A stretch of DNA of 38,607 nt from Mesostigma viride (GCA_009746045.1 RPFO01001733.1:1-38607); one strand, 5' to 3'. Positions 1 to 8,599 are shown, counted from the stretch's first letter. The notes: a model not told the origin generated them from the letters alone. Made by a program: numbers and translations.

Positions 1-1
1 T

Positions 2-192
2 ATATATTCTAGTATATCCAAGATACTCCCGAGTACCAGGGAGTAGACTCGAATATCCCCCCTGGTCCCAAGGCGGCCGGGTCCACCCCAGAGATGCGCA
101 TCTCTGGGGTGGACCCGGCCGCCTTGGGACCAGGGGGATATTCGAGTCTACTCCCTGGTACTCGGGAGTATCTTGGATATACTAGAATATAT
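2..192. repeat. Near-perfect palindrome at window edge, possible hairpin telomere
   Basis: Bases 2-97 and 98-192 are reverse complements with one one-base difference: a run of six C on the left against five G on the right. The centre is GATGC|GCATC with no spacer. Such a perfect spacerless palindrome at a contig edge is what results when a covalently closed hairpin end is read through, or at a telomere-resolution junction of a hairpin-ended virus. A fold-back transposon or an assembly artefact would look similar. Confidence 0.9.
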
Positions 193-226
193 CTATAGTA
201 GCTTTAGATATTTTTTTTCCTGGCCA

Positions 227-312
227 GGGGCCCTGTCAAAATTTGAAGGGGAAACCAGCCGGGTGTCAATGTCTGACAGGGCCCCGTCACCAACCAGGTG
301 ATGGGGCTTTTT
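227..312. other. Two overlapping stem-loops followed by a T tract
   Basis: GGGGCCCTGTCA (227-238) pairs perfectly with TGACAGGGCCCC (274-285). The right arm overlaps a second stem, GCCCCGTCACC (281-291) with GGTGATGGGGC (297-307), which has one mismatch and is followed by TTTTTT. The shape resembles a transcription terminator or RNA 3'-end hairpin, but no gene ends here. It may instead be structured terminal DNA of the replicon. Confidence 0.45.
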
Positions 313-940
313 TGCTTTTGGAGCACCCTGGCGGAGCCTATTTCCACCCTGGTTATATCAGGCCTAGTAGCCAGCCAATCAGGGGGTGACACGTGGCAGT
401 CTGCCGGGTATGGGGGACCAGGGAGGGGGAGAAAATATCCCCACCCCCTGGCTAATAACCAGGGCGGGGGGGGGTTTCTCAGGGTCTGAGCCGGGGTTTT
501 GGCTGGGTCTCCCTCAGGTAGTGAGAAAGCCTTTTCAGGGGGTGAATATTAGTATTTTGGCACCCTGCCAGGTGGTTTTGGGACCCTGAAAGGGGGTTGG
601 CTTGCGATAATGTTGGCTCCACGTCAATAGGGGGTTCTTGGCCGGCTGTGGCACTTTTGGGGGCACTCCTACGGCTTCGCAAGGTAACCCCCTATTTACT
701 GCTTGTTTTGCTATTTAAATTGAATAGGCGCTGGATATATGTTGTTAATTACTTGATTATTGAATAGGACACCATACTGCTTTATTGTAGGGCCCTGGAT
801 AGCCCTTTATTCTTCTGGTCGGCTGTTGCCGGTCCCATTCCTTCTCCTTAGCCTTATTGTTCAGGGGTGGCTGTCAGGAGGTAAAAAGTTCCCATCCCCT
901 GAAGTGGGAAAGTGAGAGCTCTGCCTGCGTTGTTGCCCTC
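313..940. other. Non-coding G-rich terminal region
   Basis: I see no convincing gene. Short open frames exist on both strands but lack family resemblance or a promoter. The sequence is rich in G tracts (for example 418-432 and 463-475) and has an imperfect CCCCACCCCCTGG / CCAGGGCGGGG inverted repeat around 440-475. From about 690 on it becomes AT-richer. Confidence 0.5.
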
Positions 941-946
941 TTTATT
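941..946 (-). terminator. AATAAA polyadenylation signal for the KilA-N gene
   Basis: On the minus strand AATAAA lies about 27 nt beyond the stop codon of the KilA-N/coiled-coil gene, the expected distance for a polyadenylation signal. Confidence 0.5.
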
Positions 947-972
947 GCGCGCGTGCAGATGGCCAGGGTCGA

Positions 973-2010
973 CTAGTATCGCATGGCCTTCTTGAGGATG
1001 TCGCGGCACTCGTCGATCACGTCTTGCACGACTTTGCGCGGGTCGTCCCCGTCGTCCAGGTCCCTCTTGCGCTTGATGCCGACGTCCATGAACTGGTTGG
1101 CCACGTCGACGTATCTGTCCAGCAGCTCCTGCCTGCGCTCCTGGTAGGCGGCCTTCCACTTGGCGGCCTCGGCCTCGAACCTGTCCCTCTCCTGCTCGAG
1201 GTTGAACTTGTCCTTGTCGGCCTTCCGCTCGGTGGCCAGCTCGTCCTGGAAGTGCTGCTTGGCCTGGAACTTGAGCTCCTTGTGGATGGCGGTGACCTGG
1301 GCCTGCGCGTCCTCCACCTTGGCGGCGTGCTCCTTGTTGGCCTGCACCAGCTCCTTTTGAAGCTTTGCTGCCTCCGCTCGCTCCTGCTCCGAGACAGCGA
1401 CCTTGCCCGCCAGGTCCTTCAAGAGGGCCACCTGCAGGTTGTGGTGCTGGTGGATGAGGGCCAGCTGCCTCTCCTGGTGCTCCGAGACCACCGCGAGCAG
1501 GCGGTTCTCCATCTCCTCGTCGCGCGCCTTGCCGTTGTCCACGTCCTGGGCGTAGATGCCCAGTGCCAGCTCGGCCACCTTGAGGGAGTCGCCCGCGAAC
1601 AGCTCGCTGGCCACCTTCATGGCCACGGTAGCCATGTCGGGGTGGTACTGCACGGCCAGCGCGAAGAGCAGCACCTTGGGGGCGTACGTGCCAGATACCG
1701 GGCTGCGGCCATCCACCTCATGCAGGGTGCAGTCAACTCCCTGCGACTCCAGCAGCTTGATGGTGGTCTGCGTCCTGCCGGTAGCCATCGCGCGGTCCAC
1801 CATTCTTTTCTGCTGCCCACCGTTCTGCAAAAGCTTGCTTAAGTTACCATGGCCCGTCTTCCTGTCGAAGGCAATCAGAAGCTCGCACCCCTTAAATGTT
1901 CTGAACTCGTACTCATCCGCAAACTCCTTGCAATCCTGAGGCAGCTCATCGAAGGGCACCAGGCCAAAGTAATCTTGGCGGAGGGAGGGGGAGTTGCCGA
2001 TGAGAGCCAT
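973..2010 (-). CDS. KilA-N-like DNA-binding protein with long coiled coil
   Basis: 345 residues. Residues 35-140 resemble a KilA-N domain: a FRTFKGCELL start, a central helix-rich part, then SGTYAPKVLLFALAVQYHPD, matching the usual 'GTYVHP...A....P' signature. Residues 145-310 are a heptad-rich coiled coil (many E, K, Q, A), followed by a basic patch KRKRD near 318. KilA-N proteins of large DNA viruses bind DNA and may act in replication or host-gene control; the exact role here is inferred only from the domain. The ATG is preceded by TATGATATACC at 6-17 nt, which supports this start. The gene at 5975-7383 has the same architecture. GC content and codon use match the neighbours and the frame is intact. 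Confidence 0.8.
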   Translation of the reverse strand: MALIGNSPSLRQDYFGLVPFDELPQDCKEFADEYEFRTFKGCELLIAFDRKTGHGNLSKLLQNGGQQKRMVDRAMATGRTQTTIKLLESQGVDCTLHEVDGRSPVSGTYAPKVLLFALAVQYHPDMATVAMKVASELFAGDSLKVAELALGIYAQDVDNGKARDEEMENRLLAVVSEHQERQLALIHQHHNLQVALLKDLAGKVAVSEQERAEAAKLQKELVQANKEHAAKVEDAQAQVTAIHKELKFQAKQHFQDELATERKADKDKFNLEQERDRFEAEAAKWKAAYQERRQELLDRYVDVANQFMDVGIKRKRDLDDGDDPRKVVQDVIDECRDILKKAMRY

Positions 2011-2015
2011 GGTAG

Positions 2016-2027
2016 TGGTATATCATA
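2016..2027 (-). promoter_or_regulatory. TATA-like promoter element of KilA-N gene
   Basis: The minus strand reads TATGATATACCA about 6-17 nt before the ATG. It matches the short-spaced TATAT/TAGTAT elements seen before many genes in this window. Confidence 0.5.
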
Positions 2028-2040
2028 CACCAGGAAATAA

Positions 2041-2972
2041 AATTTCCTCCTGTAAGCGCGCATTCCCAGGTACTGTCATAAGTATGCATTTTTGCTTACT
2101 TAATCCCGACACCGTACCGCAACCCCGTCTCGGGTGCTGACTAACTTGACATTTTGTCAAATTAATTCTAACATTCGTCCACACAAATGTGGACTTAGCT
2201 CAGCGTGTCTCCGAGATCTAGTGAGAATCGCTTATCGAGCATCGACTAAGTGGGCATTTATGCCCAACTAATTCTCGCATCCCCCGAATGCACACTCTGC
2301 ACCGCCGTCGGTTCTCGCGGCTCGCGGTCCGGCGCGGTCGTCAGGGTGGGCGGAGATAATTTACCGCGCTCGATAGGCGAGCGGGCCGGGTGGCGGTGGA
2401 CCGGCTCGGGCGAACTGGGTCCACCGCGGTAGCGGGTGCGCGAGGGAGGGGGCGCGGCGGGGCCGGGAGGGGGGTCGACGGTTAGAACTCGGTCCCGAAG
2501 TCCGTCCACCGTGGGGGGCGGGAAAGGGCCGCGAGGGGGTGACGACTTCACTCGCGGGGCGGGAGGGCCGGGAGGGGGGTGACGGTGGACGCAGTTCGAT
2601 GGACGCAGTTGAAATTTTTTTTTGGAGGGGAGGGTTTTTTTGAAAGGGGTATACGGGTGGGTGTATGCATCATGGGGTGATGATCATGGGGTCATCATCA
2701 TGGGGTGACGGAAGGGATGGCTTTCATTCCCCATAACTTTTATGCTCTTGAAAAAAAAAAGAAAAAAAGAACTGGGTCCATCGAACTGCGTCCACTTCGA
2801 CTGTCGAGAACCCCGTCTGGGAGGGTCTTTTATTCCGCGGGGCCGCGAGAGGGTCGTTTGGTCGTGCGACGGTGGACGCAGTTCGGTCCGGCGATGACGC
2901 GCGGGTCGGGTTTCTCGCGGGGTGACCGGCACCGGGAAGGGGGGCGGGTGGACCGCGTTCGTTCCGCTCCGG
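2041..2972. other. Non-coding block with iterated GGTGGACGCAGTTCG motif
   Basis: No gene is supported here; the open frames are proline/arginine-rich shadows of GC-rich DNA. A 15-mer recurs in both orientations: 2411-2425 (reverse, variant), 2584-2598, 2599-2611 (shorter), 2782-2795 (reverse), 2871-2885 and 2947-2961 (variant). Between copies lie A/T homopolymer tracts (about 2616-2642 and 2751-2768), G-rich stretches (2440-2480, 2555-2580) and short CATCATGGGGT direct repeats at 2668-2708. Perfect small palindromes sit at 2177-2194 and 2251-2266. Iterated motifs plus AT tracts in a long gene-free block fit a replication origin or regulatory region; this is inference. Confidence 0.6.
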
Positions 2973-3449
2973 TTACATGAAGATCCTTGATCGACCCCCT
3001 CTGTGCCTCGCGCACTTGTGTCCGCACCTTACGGGATTCATGCACCACCGTTTGCTCTTCCGGGCCTTGTCCCATACCGCGACGGTCGGCATTGAGTACC
3101 AGCACACCAGCGTGTAATGCTCGGGTATGAGATTGCCGTGCCGCTGGACGGAGCCGACCCCGAGGTTCATCCTCATCTGGCGGTAGTAGTCGGTGTGGCC
3201 GGTGTCCAAATCGGCCCAGGGGTAGCACGCCGCCCAGTAGTAGGCGGTGATCCTGCGCATCTCGATGACCAGCGCGGTGATCCTCTGCGCCTTCTCCGCC
3301 TCCTCCCTGTCATCGGACGTCTTCTGCAGGACGACCTCCAGACACTTGTAGACCTTGTGGAGTGACTTGCGGATGACCCCGTATCGGGTGTCCCCGAACG
3401 CATCCCACTCGGGGGTGCCCTCCCTGTTCTTGATATCCGGGTCCGGCAT
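2973..3449 (-). CDS. Hypothetical protein with Cys/His-rich tail
   Basis: 158 residues with no family I recognise. The N-terminal part is charged and helical and contains the stretch VVLQKTSDDREEAEKAQRI. The middle is aromatic (ITAYYWAACYPWADL). The last 30 residues are basic and carry three Cys and one His in CMNPVRCGHKCARH, a possible small zinc site related to the Cys/His motifs in the genes at 3591 and 13101. The start is the first ATG of the open frame; no clear TATA element precedes it. It lies back to back with the next gene on the plus strand. Confidence 0.5.
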   Translation of the reverse strand: MPDPDIKNREGTPEWDAFGDTRYGVIRKSLHKVYKCLEVVLQKTSDDREEAEKAQRITALVIEMRRITAYYWAACYPWADLDTGHTDYYRQMRMNLGVGSVQRHGNLIPEHYTLVCWYSMPTVAVWDKARKSKRWCMNPVRCGHKCARHRGGRSRIFM

Positions 3450-3590
3450 ACAGCACGCCGGATAGTTGTGGGGATCCCACAGACTGCATCGCGACCGTGC
3501 AGGTGCTGGTAGGGCAGTTGGTCAGGCCACTTACACCCGCCCAGCACACTTACAAATAAAAATGCGTGCGAAATGTTATATGTGCCCGTT

Positions 3591-4099
3591 ATGAAGAAAC
3601 GATCAGGCAGGTGCACGGCCAGGACGACACGCGGCCCTCGGTGCCGATTTAAGCCCTTGTTTGGCTCTCTGTGTGGCGTGCATGCCCGCGCGGGAAACGC
3701 AAAGAGGCACCCCATGCGCGCGGTCCGAGAAGAAGATCCTCCCATCCATTTCCCCCCCGATGGCACGATGATGACAGGTACGAAGAGATGATGGCGGCCG
3801 AACGCGTCACGGAACAGATCAACAGCGGATCCGATACCTCCGCATGGAACGACAACGACGCTCGTGAGCTGGCCCGCCAAGCGCCAGAGCTGAAACGTCT
3901 CATCACTGCCGACGAAGAAAGGGCGGACGAAGAAATACGACGGAACCAGGCGAACAGAGACCGACTACTACAACAGCGGCCGGACTTGGAGCACCAGATC
4001 GAGTCGTGGTTCTTGCACAACGATTTCGAGATCAGGAAGAAATACAACGATAAACACAAGCGGTTGCTCCTCCGCGAAGGATTCCCCGCTCCCAGGTAG
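3591..4099 (+). CDS. Zinc-motif plus coiled-coil protein (frameshifted)
   Basis: About 168 residues across one frame change. The N-terminus carries a compact C-x8-C-x7-C-x2-H motif (CTARTTRGPRC...LCGVH), a small putative zinc-binding module common in proteins of large viruses and algae. The C-terminal half is a charged helical segment (ELARQAPELKRL, NQANRDRLLQQRPDLEHQIE) likely to form a coiled coil. The reading frame changes between about 3690 and 3770, where a run of seven C occurs; the first frame ends in GTKR-stop while the second runs on to 4099. I chose the ATG at 3591 because a TTATATG element lies 9 nt upstream; the ATG at 3573 would add six residues. Function unknown. Confidence 0.6.
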
Positions 4100-4437
4100 A
4101 CCTCATCCACGACGTGGTGGGCGCTGGTGTGTAGTGCGCGGTCTGAGGCTAGATTGTGACAAAAAGCGGCAAGAGGTGCAAAAACCGTGACCAATGGGGA
4201 GGCTGTCATCTGCACATCGGGAGAGTAATCATTGTAAGGCCCCTTTCTACTCTCCCTAGAGGGAATTTAGCTTATTGGTACCCCTATTTGTAATGAATGA
4301 AACGATTTGCATGCAATCAACCATGTGTTTTATTATTAACAATAGTTTTTATTAACAATGGTTTTAGTTGCTCTATTAGAGCTCAGGGGAACTCGCGGAT
4401 CTCAGGGGATTAGTTATCTCACCGAGAGTCATATCGC
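4100..4437. other. AT-rich intergenic region with hairpin and TTAACAAT repeats
   Basis: No gene seen. A hairpin is formed by GGGAGAGTA (4219-4227) and TACTCTCCC (4248-4256). The stretch 4325-4365 is AT-rich and carries two direct copies of ATTAACAAT followed by GTTTT. ATATCGC immediately precedes the ATG of the HNH gene. Confidence 0.5.
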
Positions 4438-5121
4438 ATGGAGGCCCGCGTGCGGCAGTACAACGTGCACATGAGATACGTGGCCGGTCTGGCGGGGGTC
4501 AAGCGCTACCCCCCTGTCCCCCCATCCGTCGCCAAGGAGCGGTGGACGGGCGCCTGCCACCGCTGCGGTCAGGCGGTGACCGCGTCCCGCGCCGTGTTCA
4601 GCACCCCGGGCGTGTGGTCGTGCCCCTCGTGCGCCGTGACCCCGCTGGACGGTGCTCGCGACCTGCTGTCCCGCACTCGCGAGCGAGCCGAGCTGTGCGG
4701 TCTGTGGGCGGCGCGCGCGCCCTCGGACAGGCCGAGGGTCGGGAAGGGGAGCGCACCGGTGCGCATCCCCAAGCCGCGCGGGGTGAACAGCCGCATGTGG
4801 GAGTACGTGAAGTCCCGCGCCGTGTCCGCGAACGCCCGCATGAAGCGGGACGGCGTGCGGCCCTGCTTCGACTCTCACGAGGTTGCCCAGATCTACGCCT
4901 GGTTCGTGGCCTCGCCGGAGTGCGCGGTGTGCGGCACGCCCTTCGCCATGGGGTTCGGGCCCAAGGAGGACGAGCTGTCCCTGGACAAGGCCGACCCGCT
5001 GGACCGCGCGTATTGCGGCAACACGCGCCTGCTCTGTCACGGCTGCAACAACGCCAAGCGGTTCGAGGACACCATGAGGCTGTACGCGCGCCTGATGGAG
5101 GCCAACCGGTGCCCCGTCTAG
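4438..5121 (+). CDS. HNH endonuclease with N-terminal zinc ribbon
   Basis: 227 residues. Residues 40-65 hold two CxxC pairs (C40/C43 and C62/C65), a likely zinc ribbon. Residues 160-210 match the HNH fold: CAVC (162-165), LSLDKADP (180-187), GNTRLLCHGCNNAKR (194-208), with N195 and C200/C203 as the late zinc knuckle. In many HNH enzymes the SLDK site carries His; here the 'SLDR-DP' variant is seen, common in phage and viral HNHs. It probably cuts DNA, either as a homing-type nuclease or in viral DNA processing or repair. It lies 45 nt before the SNase-like gene on the same strand, so the two may be co-expressed. The frame is intact. Confidence 0.82.
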   Translation: MEARVRQYNVHMRYVAGLAGVKRYPPVPPSVAKERWTGACHRCGQAVTASRAVFSTPGVWSCPSCAVTPLDGARDLLSRTRERAELCGLWAARAPSDRPRVGKGSAPVRIPKPRGVNSRMWEYVKSRAVSANARMKRDGVRPCFDSHEVAQIYAWFVASPECAVCGTPFAMGFGPKEDELSLDKADPLDRAYCGNTRLLCHGCNNAKRFEDTMRLYARLMEANRCPV

Positions 5122-5166
5122 TCTAGTATCATCCAATCAATTATCTTGCTTGCTTAGTATAACACG

Positions 5167-5703
5167 ATGTCGTTCGCGGGATTGCTGAAGACCGTTAGCT
5201 CCGGACTGATGCCGCGGGACCGCGAGACCGCGCCCGACCTGGCTACGTTGACGAACAGCGAGGTGAAGCCCTTCTCCTTTTACGGGCTGGTGTTCAAAGA
5301 GTGCAAGGTGTGCCAGGTGTGCGACGGGGACACGGTTAAAATAATTGCGCTGAACCCCTGGACACGCCAGCCCATGAAGGTGACCGTCCGGCTGCTGGGT
5401 ATCGACACGGAAGAGCTGAAGCCGTTCCGCTACGTCCCGCAGAGGGACGCTATCATACAACGCGCGAGACTGGCCAGAAAGAGACTGCTCCAGCTGACCA
5501 CCAACGTCTCGTGGGACGACCACGACGAGGGGATGAGCCAGGCGGACATACAGGAGAGAGTGGACAAAAACACGAAGATCCTGGAGCTGCGCTGTCACTC
5601 CAACGACGCGTTCGGTCGCGTGCTGGGCTGGTTGGTGGACAAGGACACCAACCTGTGCATCAACGAGGTCATGCGAGCCGAGGGACACTGCAAGGCCCTC
5701 TAG
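5167..5703 (+). CDS. Staphylococcal-nuclease-like (thermonuclease) protein
   Basis: 178 residues. The SNase core spans residues 47-160: CDGDTVKI (52-59), VRLLGIDTEE (74-83) and FGRVLGWLVD (149-158). The catalytic set of the family is visible as R75, D80, E83 and R151, with D53/D55 near the metal site. The family cleaves single- and double-stranded DNA and RNA with Ca2+. A loop of about 30 residues (DDHDEGMSQADIQERVDKNTK region) separates the two halves of the core. No signal peptide is seen, so action inside the cell or virion is likely. TTAGTATAAC lies about 12 nt before the ATG. The neighbouring HNH gene suggests a nuclease pair. Confidence 0.88.
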   Translation: MSFAGLLKTVSSGLMPRDRETAPDLATLTNSEVKPFSFYGLVFKECKVCQVCDGDTVKIIALNPWTRQPMKVTVRLLGIDTEELKPFRYVPQRDAIIQRARLARKRLLQLTTNVSWDDHDEGMSQADIQERVDKNTKILELRCHSNDAFGRVLGWLVDKDTNLCINEVMRAEGHCKAL

Positions 5704-5966
5704 CCATACCAACAGCGCAAGACATAGAAAATGAACTTGGGTACACATTAGACAAATTAAGGCAAAAAATAGCCATTGAAAATGGTTGGGATGTCAATAA
5801 TATGCCTGCTGACTGGGAATTAATAGTAGATGGTCTACATCAGATCTCAAGAGAAAAAGATAACCCAGTTGCCTTTAAAAGCGTCGGCCAGCACCTAGTG
5901 CGCCGATCCAAAGAGCCGCCTATCAAAGATCACACCGACACGACGCTGCAGACAAAAATCCGATCC
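5704..5966 (+). pseudogene. AT-rich foreign coding fragment
   Basis: Directly after the SNase stop, one plus-strand frame stays open and gives protein-like sequence (for example AQDIENELGYTLDKLRQKIA and NNMPADWELIVDGLHQ). Codons end mostly in A or T over about 5704-5880, unlike every neighbour. There is no ATG near its start and it runs into the 3' end of the gene on the other strand. It looks like a piece of a gene from an AT-rich source. The parent family is not recognised. Confidence 0.45.
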
Positions 5967-5974
5967 GGGCAAAT

Positions 5975-7383
5975 CTACTCGAGGGTGGCCAGGTCGACGA
6001 GGGTCAGCACCCCGTCGGGGATGGTGGGGTGCCCGCTGATCCGCGCGCCACCGCCCAGCGGCTCGGTGACGGTCACGTAGAGGCGCGCCATCTCCAGGGA
6101 CCAGCGGTGGCGGTCGCACGCCAGCACCAGCCTGGTCCACTTGCGCGCGAAGATCTGGGTCACCCGGAACTCCACCATGTCGTGCACGTACCCCGGGAGC
6201 CCACGGACAGCGTGCGGGCAGCACCTGGACACCCTGGCGAACTCGGTCGCGATCTCGACCATGAGCTGCTTGGTCAGCGTCAGGGAGGCGGTTCCGAGGC
6301 CGAGCGCCTTGATCGTCCGCACCCCCGTGGTGACCCGCTCGTAAACCTTGTCGATGATCTCCTTCTCCTGGCTGAGTTTGTCGTACCCGTCCGCCTTCCA
6401 CCCCAGCTGCATCTCCATCACCGCCGAGTCCCGCATCTCGTCCCGCAACTTCGCGTCCGTCTCCTCCAGCTTCTCCGTCAGCCTCGCGATTTCGTCGCGG
6501 CTCTCGTCAAGCCGCCCCTTGACGGCGACCAGCTCGCTGGCCAGCTGCCCGGCGTGCTTCTGAACCTCCCTCTCGGTGATGTCGTTCAGGGCCTTCTCGA
6601 TGTCCGCCACCTTCTGGGCGGTCTCTCTCTCCGCCTGCTCCCGGAACCTCTGCAGCTCCTTGGTGGCGATCTCTCCCGCCCGCTGCAGCTCCAGGAGGCG
6701 CCTCTCCTCCTCCTCCTGGAGCTCCTGCTGCAGGCGCTCGACCATATCGCAACTCTCCTTCAGCTCCAGCCGCAGTACGGCGTTCTCCTCCGTCAGCTTG
6801 GATATCTCCTCCACGCGGTCGGAGATTTCGCTCACAAGCTCGTGGTTCTCCTTCACCATCTCGAGGTGCGCGCGGTTTATGGCGACCATGCTCGCGTTGT
6901 CCTGGGCCTGCTGCTGCTTGTACACGTCGATCTGGCGCCCGAAGTCCAGTTGCTGCTCCTTCAGCTCCTTTTCTTCTCCTTTAGCTCCTCCTTGAGCCGG
7001 TCCGCGACTTCGTTGCGCTCGAACACTGGGGTGTGAGGCCTCACCCGGCTGGCCTGCTCCAGCTCCCGCAGGCCCTGGTCGGGAAGCTCCCATCCGTTGT
7101 TGTGGAAGTACTTGACTAGCAGGGGGAGCTCACTCGCCAGCTCGGGGTTGTTAAGGCACACGTGGTACGCCAGAATTGGGTGTAGCGAGTGGCCGCCCCG
7201 CCCGGCCTTCCACGATGGGTTTCTCAGACCGCGTTCCTGGAGCGCGGCATCCAGCGCCTCCCGGATTTCCTTATGCCCCGGATAGTCCGTGAGGGCGTGG
7301 ATGCATTTGTCGAGCCCCTTCCACCTTTCCATGGGGATGTATGCGTTGGGGTCGTTGATGTTTAACTGCTGCCGGTTCTGCAT
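5975..7383 (-). CDS. Coiled-coil protein with KilA-N-like N-terminus (frameshifted)
   Basis: About 469 residues across one frame change. The N-terminal 140 residues include NPSWKAGRGGHSLHPILAYH and NPELASEL, resembling the end of a KilA-N domain ('LHP.LA...P'). Residues about 150-330 are a long coiled coil rich in E, K, Q and R. The C-terminal 130 residues (from GWKADGYDKL to TLVDLATLE) form a separate globular part I do not recognise. The frame changes near 6970 in a poly-purine stretch (AAGAAAAGG on the coding strand). The start at 7383 has TTATTATCC about 7 nt upstream and lies just outside the tandem repeat. Architecture mirrors the gene at 973-2010, suggesting divergent paralogues that bind DNA and self-associate. 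Confidence 0.65.
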
Positions 7384-7399
7384 GTGCACAGGATAATAA

Positions 7400-8185
7400 G
7401 CGCAGTCAGGTAAAGCAGCAAAGGGAAAATTGAAGTGAGCTGAAACGAAAGGGCCCAAGACAGTGGATCCAGCAGTCCTGCATTGTACAAAAAGCCTGTG
7501 AATGCCTGCACAGTTTCGGACAGGCGGCGGCAAACGGATGAAGCAGCCAGGAAAATATAAGGGGTGCTGAAAGGGTTCAAGAAAGTGGATCCAACAGTCC
7601 TGCATTGTACAAAAAGCCTGTGAATGCCTGCACAGTTTCGGACAGGCGGCGGCAAACGGATGAAGCAGCCAGGAAAATATAAGGGGTGCTGAAAGGGTTC
7701 AAGAAAGTGGATCCACCAGTCCTGCATTGTACAAAAAGCCTTTGAATGCCTGCACAGTTTCGGACAGGCGGCGGCAAACGGATGAAGCAGCCAGGAAAAT
7801 ATAGGGGTGCTGAAAGGGTTCAAGAAAGTGGATCCACCAGTCCTGCATTGTACAAAAAGCCTTTGAATGCCTGCACAGTTTCGGACAGGCGGCGGCAAAC
7901 GGATGAAGCAGCCAGGAAAATATAAGGGGTGCTGAAAGGGTTCAAGAAAGTGGATCCACCAGTCCTGCATTGTACAAAAAGCCTTTGAATGCCTGCACAG
8001 TTTCGGACAGGCGGCAAACGGATAAAGCAGCCAGGAAAATCTAGGGTAATGAAAGCTTTAAGGGCCCAAGAAAGTGCTACCAACCCTCCTGCATTGTACA
8101 AATAACTTCTGAATGCTTGCACATGCCGGATAAGCGGCGGCAAACGGAATGTGAAGCAACCAAAAACATGATTGCAATGAAAGTG
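7400..8185. repeat. Tandem repeat, about six copies of a 122-bp unit
   Basis: The marker CATTGTACAA occurs at 7481, 7603, 7725, 7846, 7968 and 8092, giving periods of 122, 122, 121, 122 and 124. The four inner copies are nearly identical; the first and last are diverged. Each unit holds CAGTTTCGGACAGGCGGCGG, AAGCAGCCAGGAAAATA and GTGGATCC. The period is not a multiple of three, so open frames across it change phase and I do not read it as coding. Confidence 0.93.
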
Positions 8186-8599
8186 CCCCTCCTGGCCTGG
8201 ATAGAAAAACTAAAGAGGCCTGCATTGGCAGGATCACAACAACTTTGCAAGGACAGCAAAAAGGCAGCACTCACCGCATTCCTGCCGGCGCTGCCCGATG
8301 AAGTCCCAAGAGTAGTAGCCATGACAATGGACATCTGTGTCCAGGCAGAGAGATGGATTGGGTTGGTGGTGACAGTGTGAAGACTGGGTAAAGACTGTGA
8401 AGACTGGCTGTCCAGGGGAGGCTGTGTCTTGAATGTCTGAAGTGTCTTGGGTGGCCACTTAACATATTCCAGCCGCTTTCTTTCTTTGGCGCGCTTTTAC
8501 CGCCGCTGGCGCCACATAACCGAGGGTGTCCCACCCGATTACGCCGTTACGGCCGGGTGGCTGCCTCACCCCTCACTTGTGACACCATTCTGTGGTCTG
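8186..8599. other. Gene-poor stretch after the tandem repeat
   Basis: No gene is supported. An 87-codon open frame (8117-8380) starts inside the last repeat copy and resembles no family. GTGAAGACTGG is directly repeated around 8377-8407. A motif like GGCGCGCTTTTACCG at about 8491 may be an older copy of the repeat that follows. Confidence 0.4.

Noticed and set aside
281-312. Bacterial Rho-independent terminator, suggesting a prokaryotic genome
   Set aside because: The hairpin and T tract fit, but no gene ends here, and TATA-like boxes, AATAAA signals and eukaryotic-virus gene families point away from bacteria or phage.
1024-1842. 272-codon plus-strand frame opposite the KilA-N gene
   Set aside because: Leucine/valine-rich shadow of a coiled-coil gene in GC-rich DNA; the opposite strand has the domain and promoter.
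2258-2551. 97-residue proline-rich minus-strand ORF
   Set aside because: Low-complexity reading of a G-rich non-coding block; no start element or homology.
6029-7036. 335-codon plus-strand frame opposite the second coiled-coil gene
   Set aside because: Leu-rich antisense artefact of a Glu/Lys/Gln-rich coiled coil.
7362-8143. Several minus-strand open frames of 60-200 codons with repeated FLEPFQHPLYFPGCFIR-type peptides
   Set aside because: They are produced by the 122-bp tandem repeat, whose period is not a multiple of three. No family resemblance, promoter or consistent frame.
7400-8185. CRISPR array
   Set aside because: Units are 122 bp and similar along their whole length, with no short conserved repeat alternating with unique spacers.
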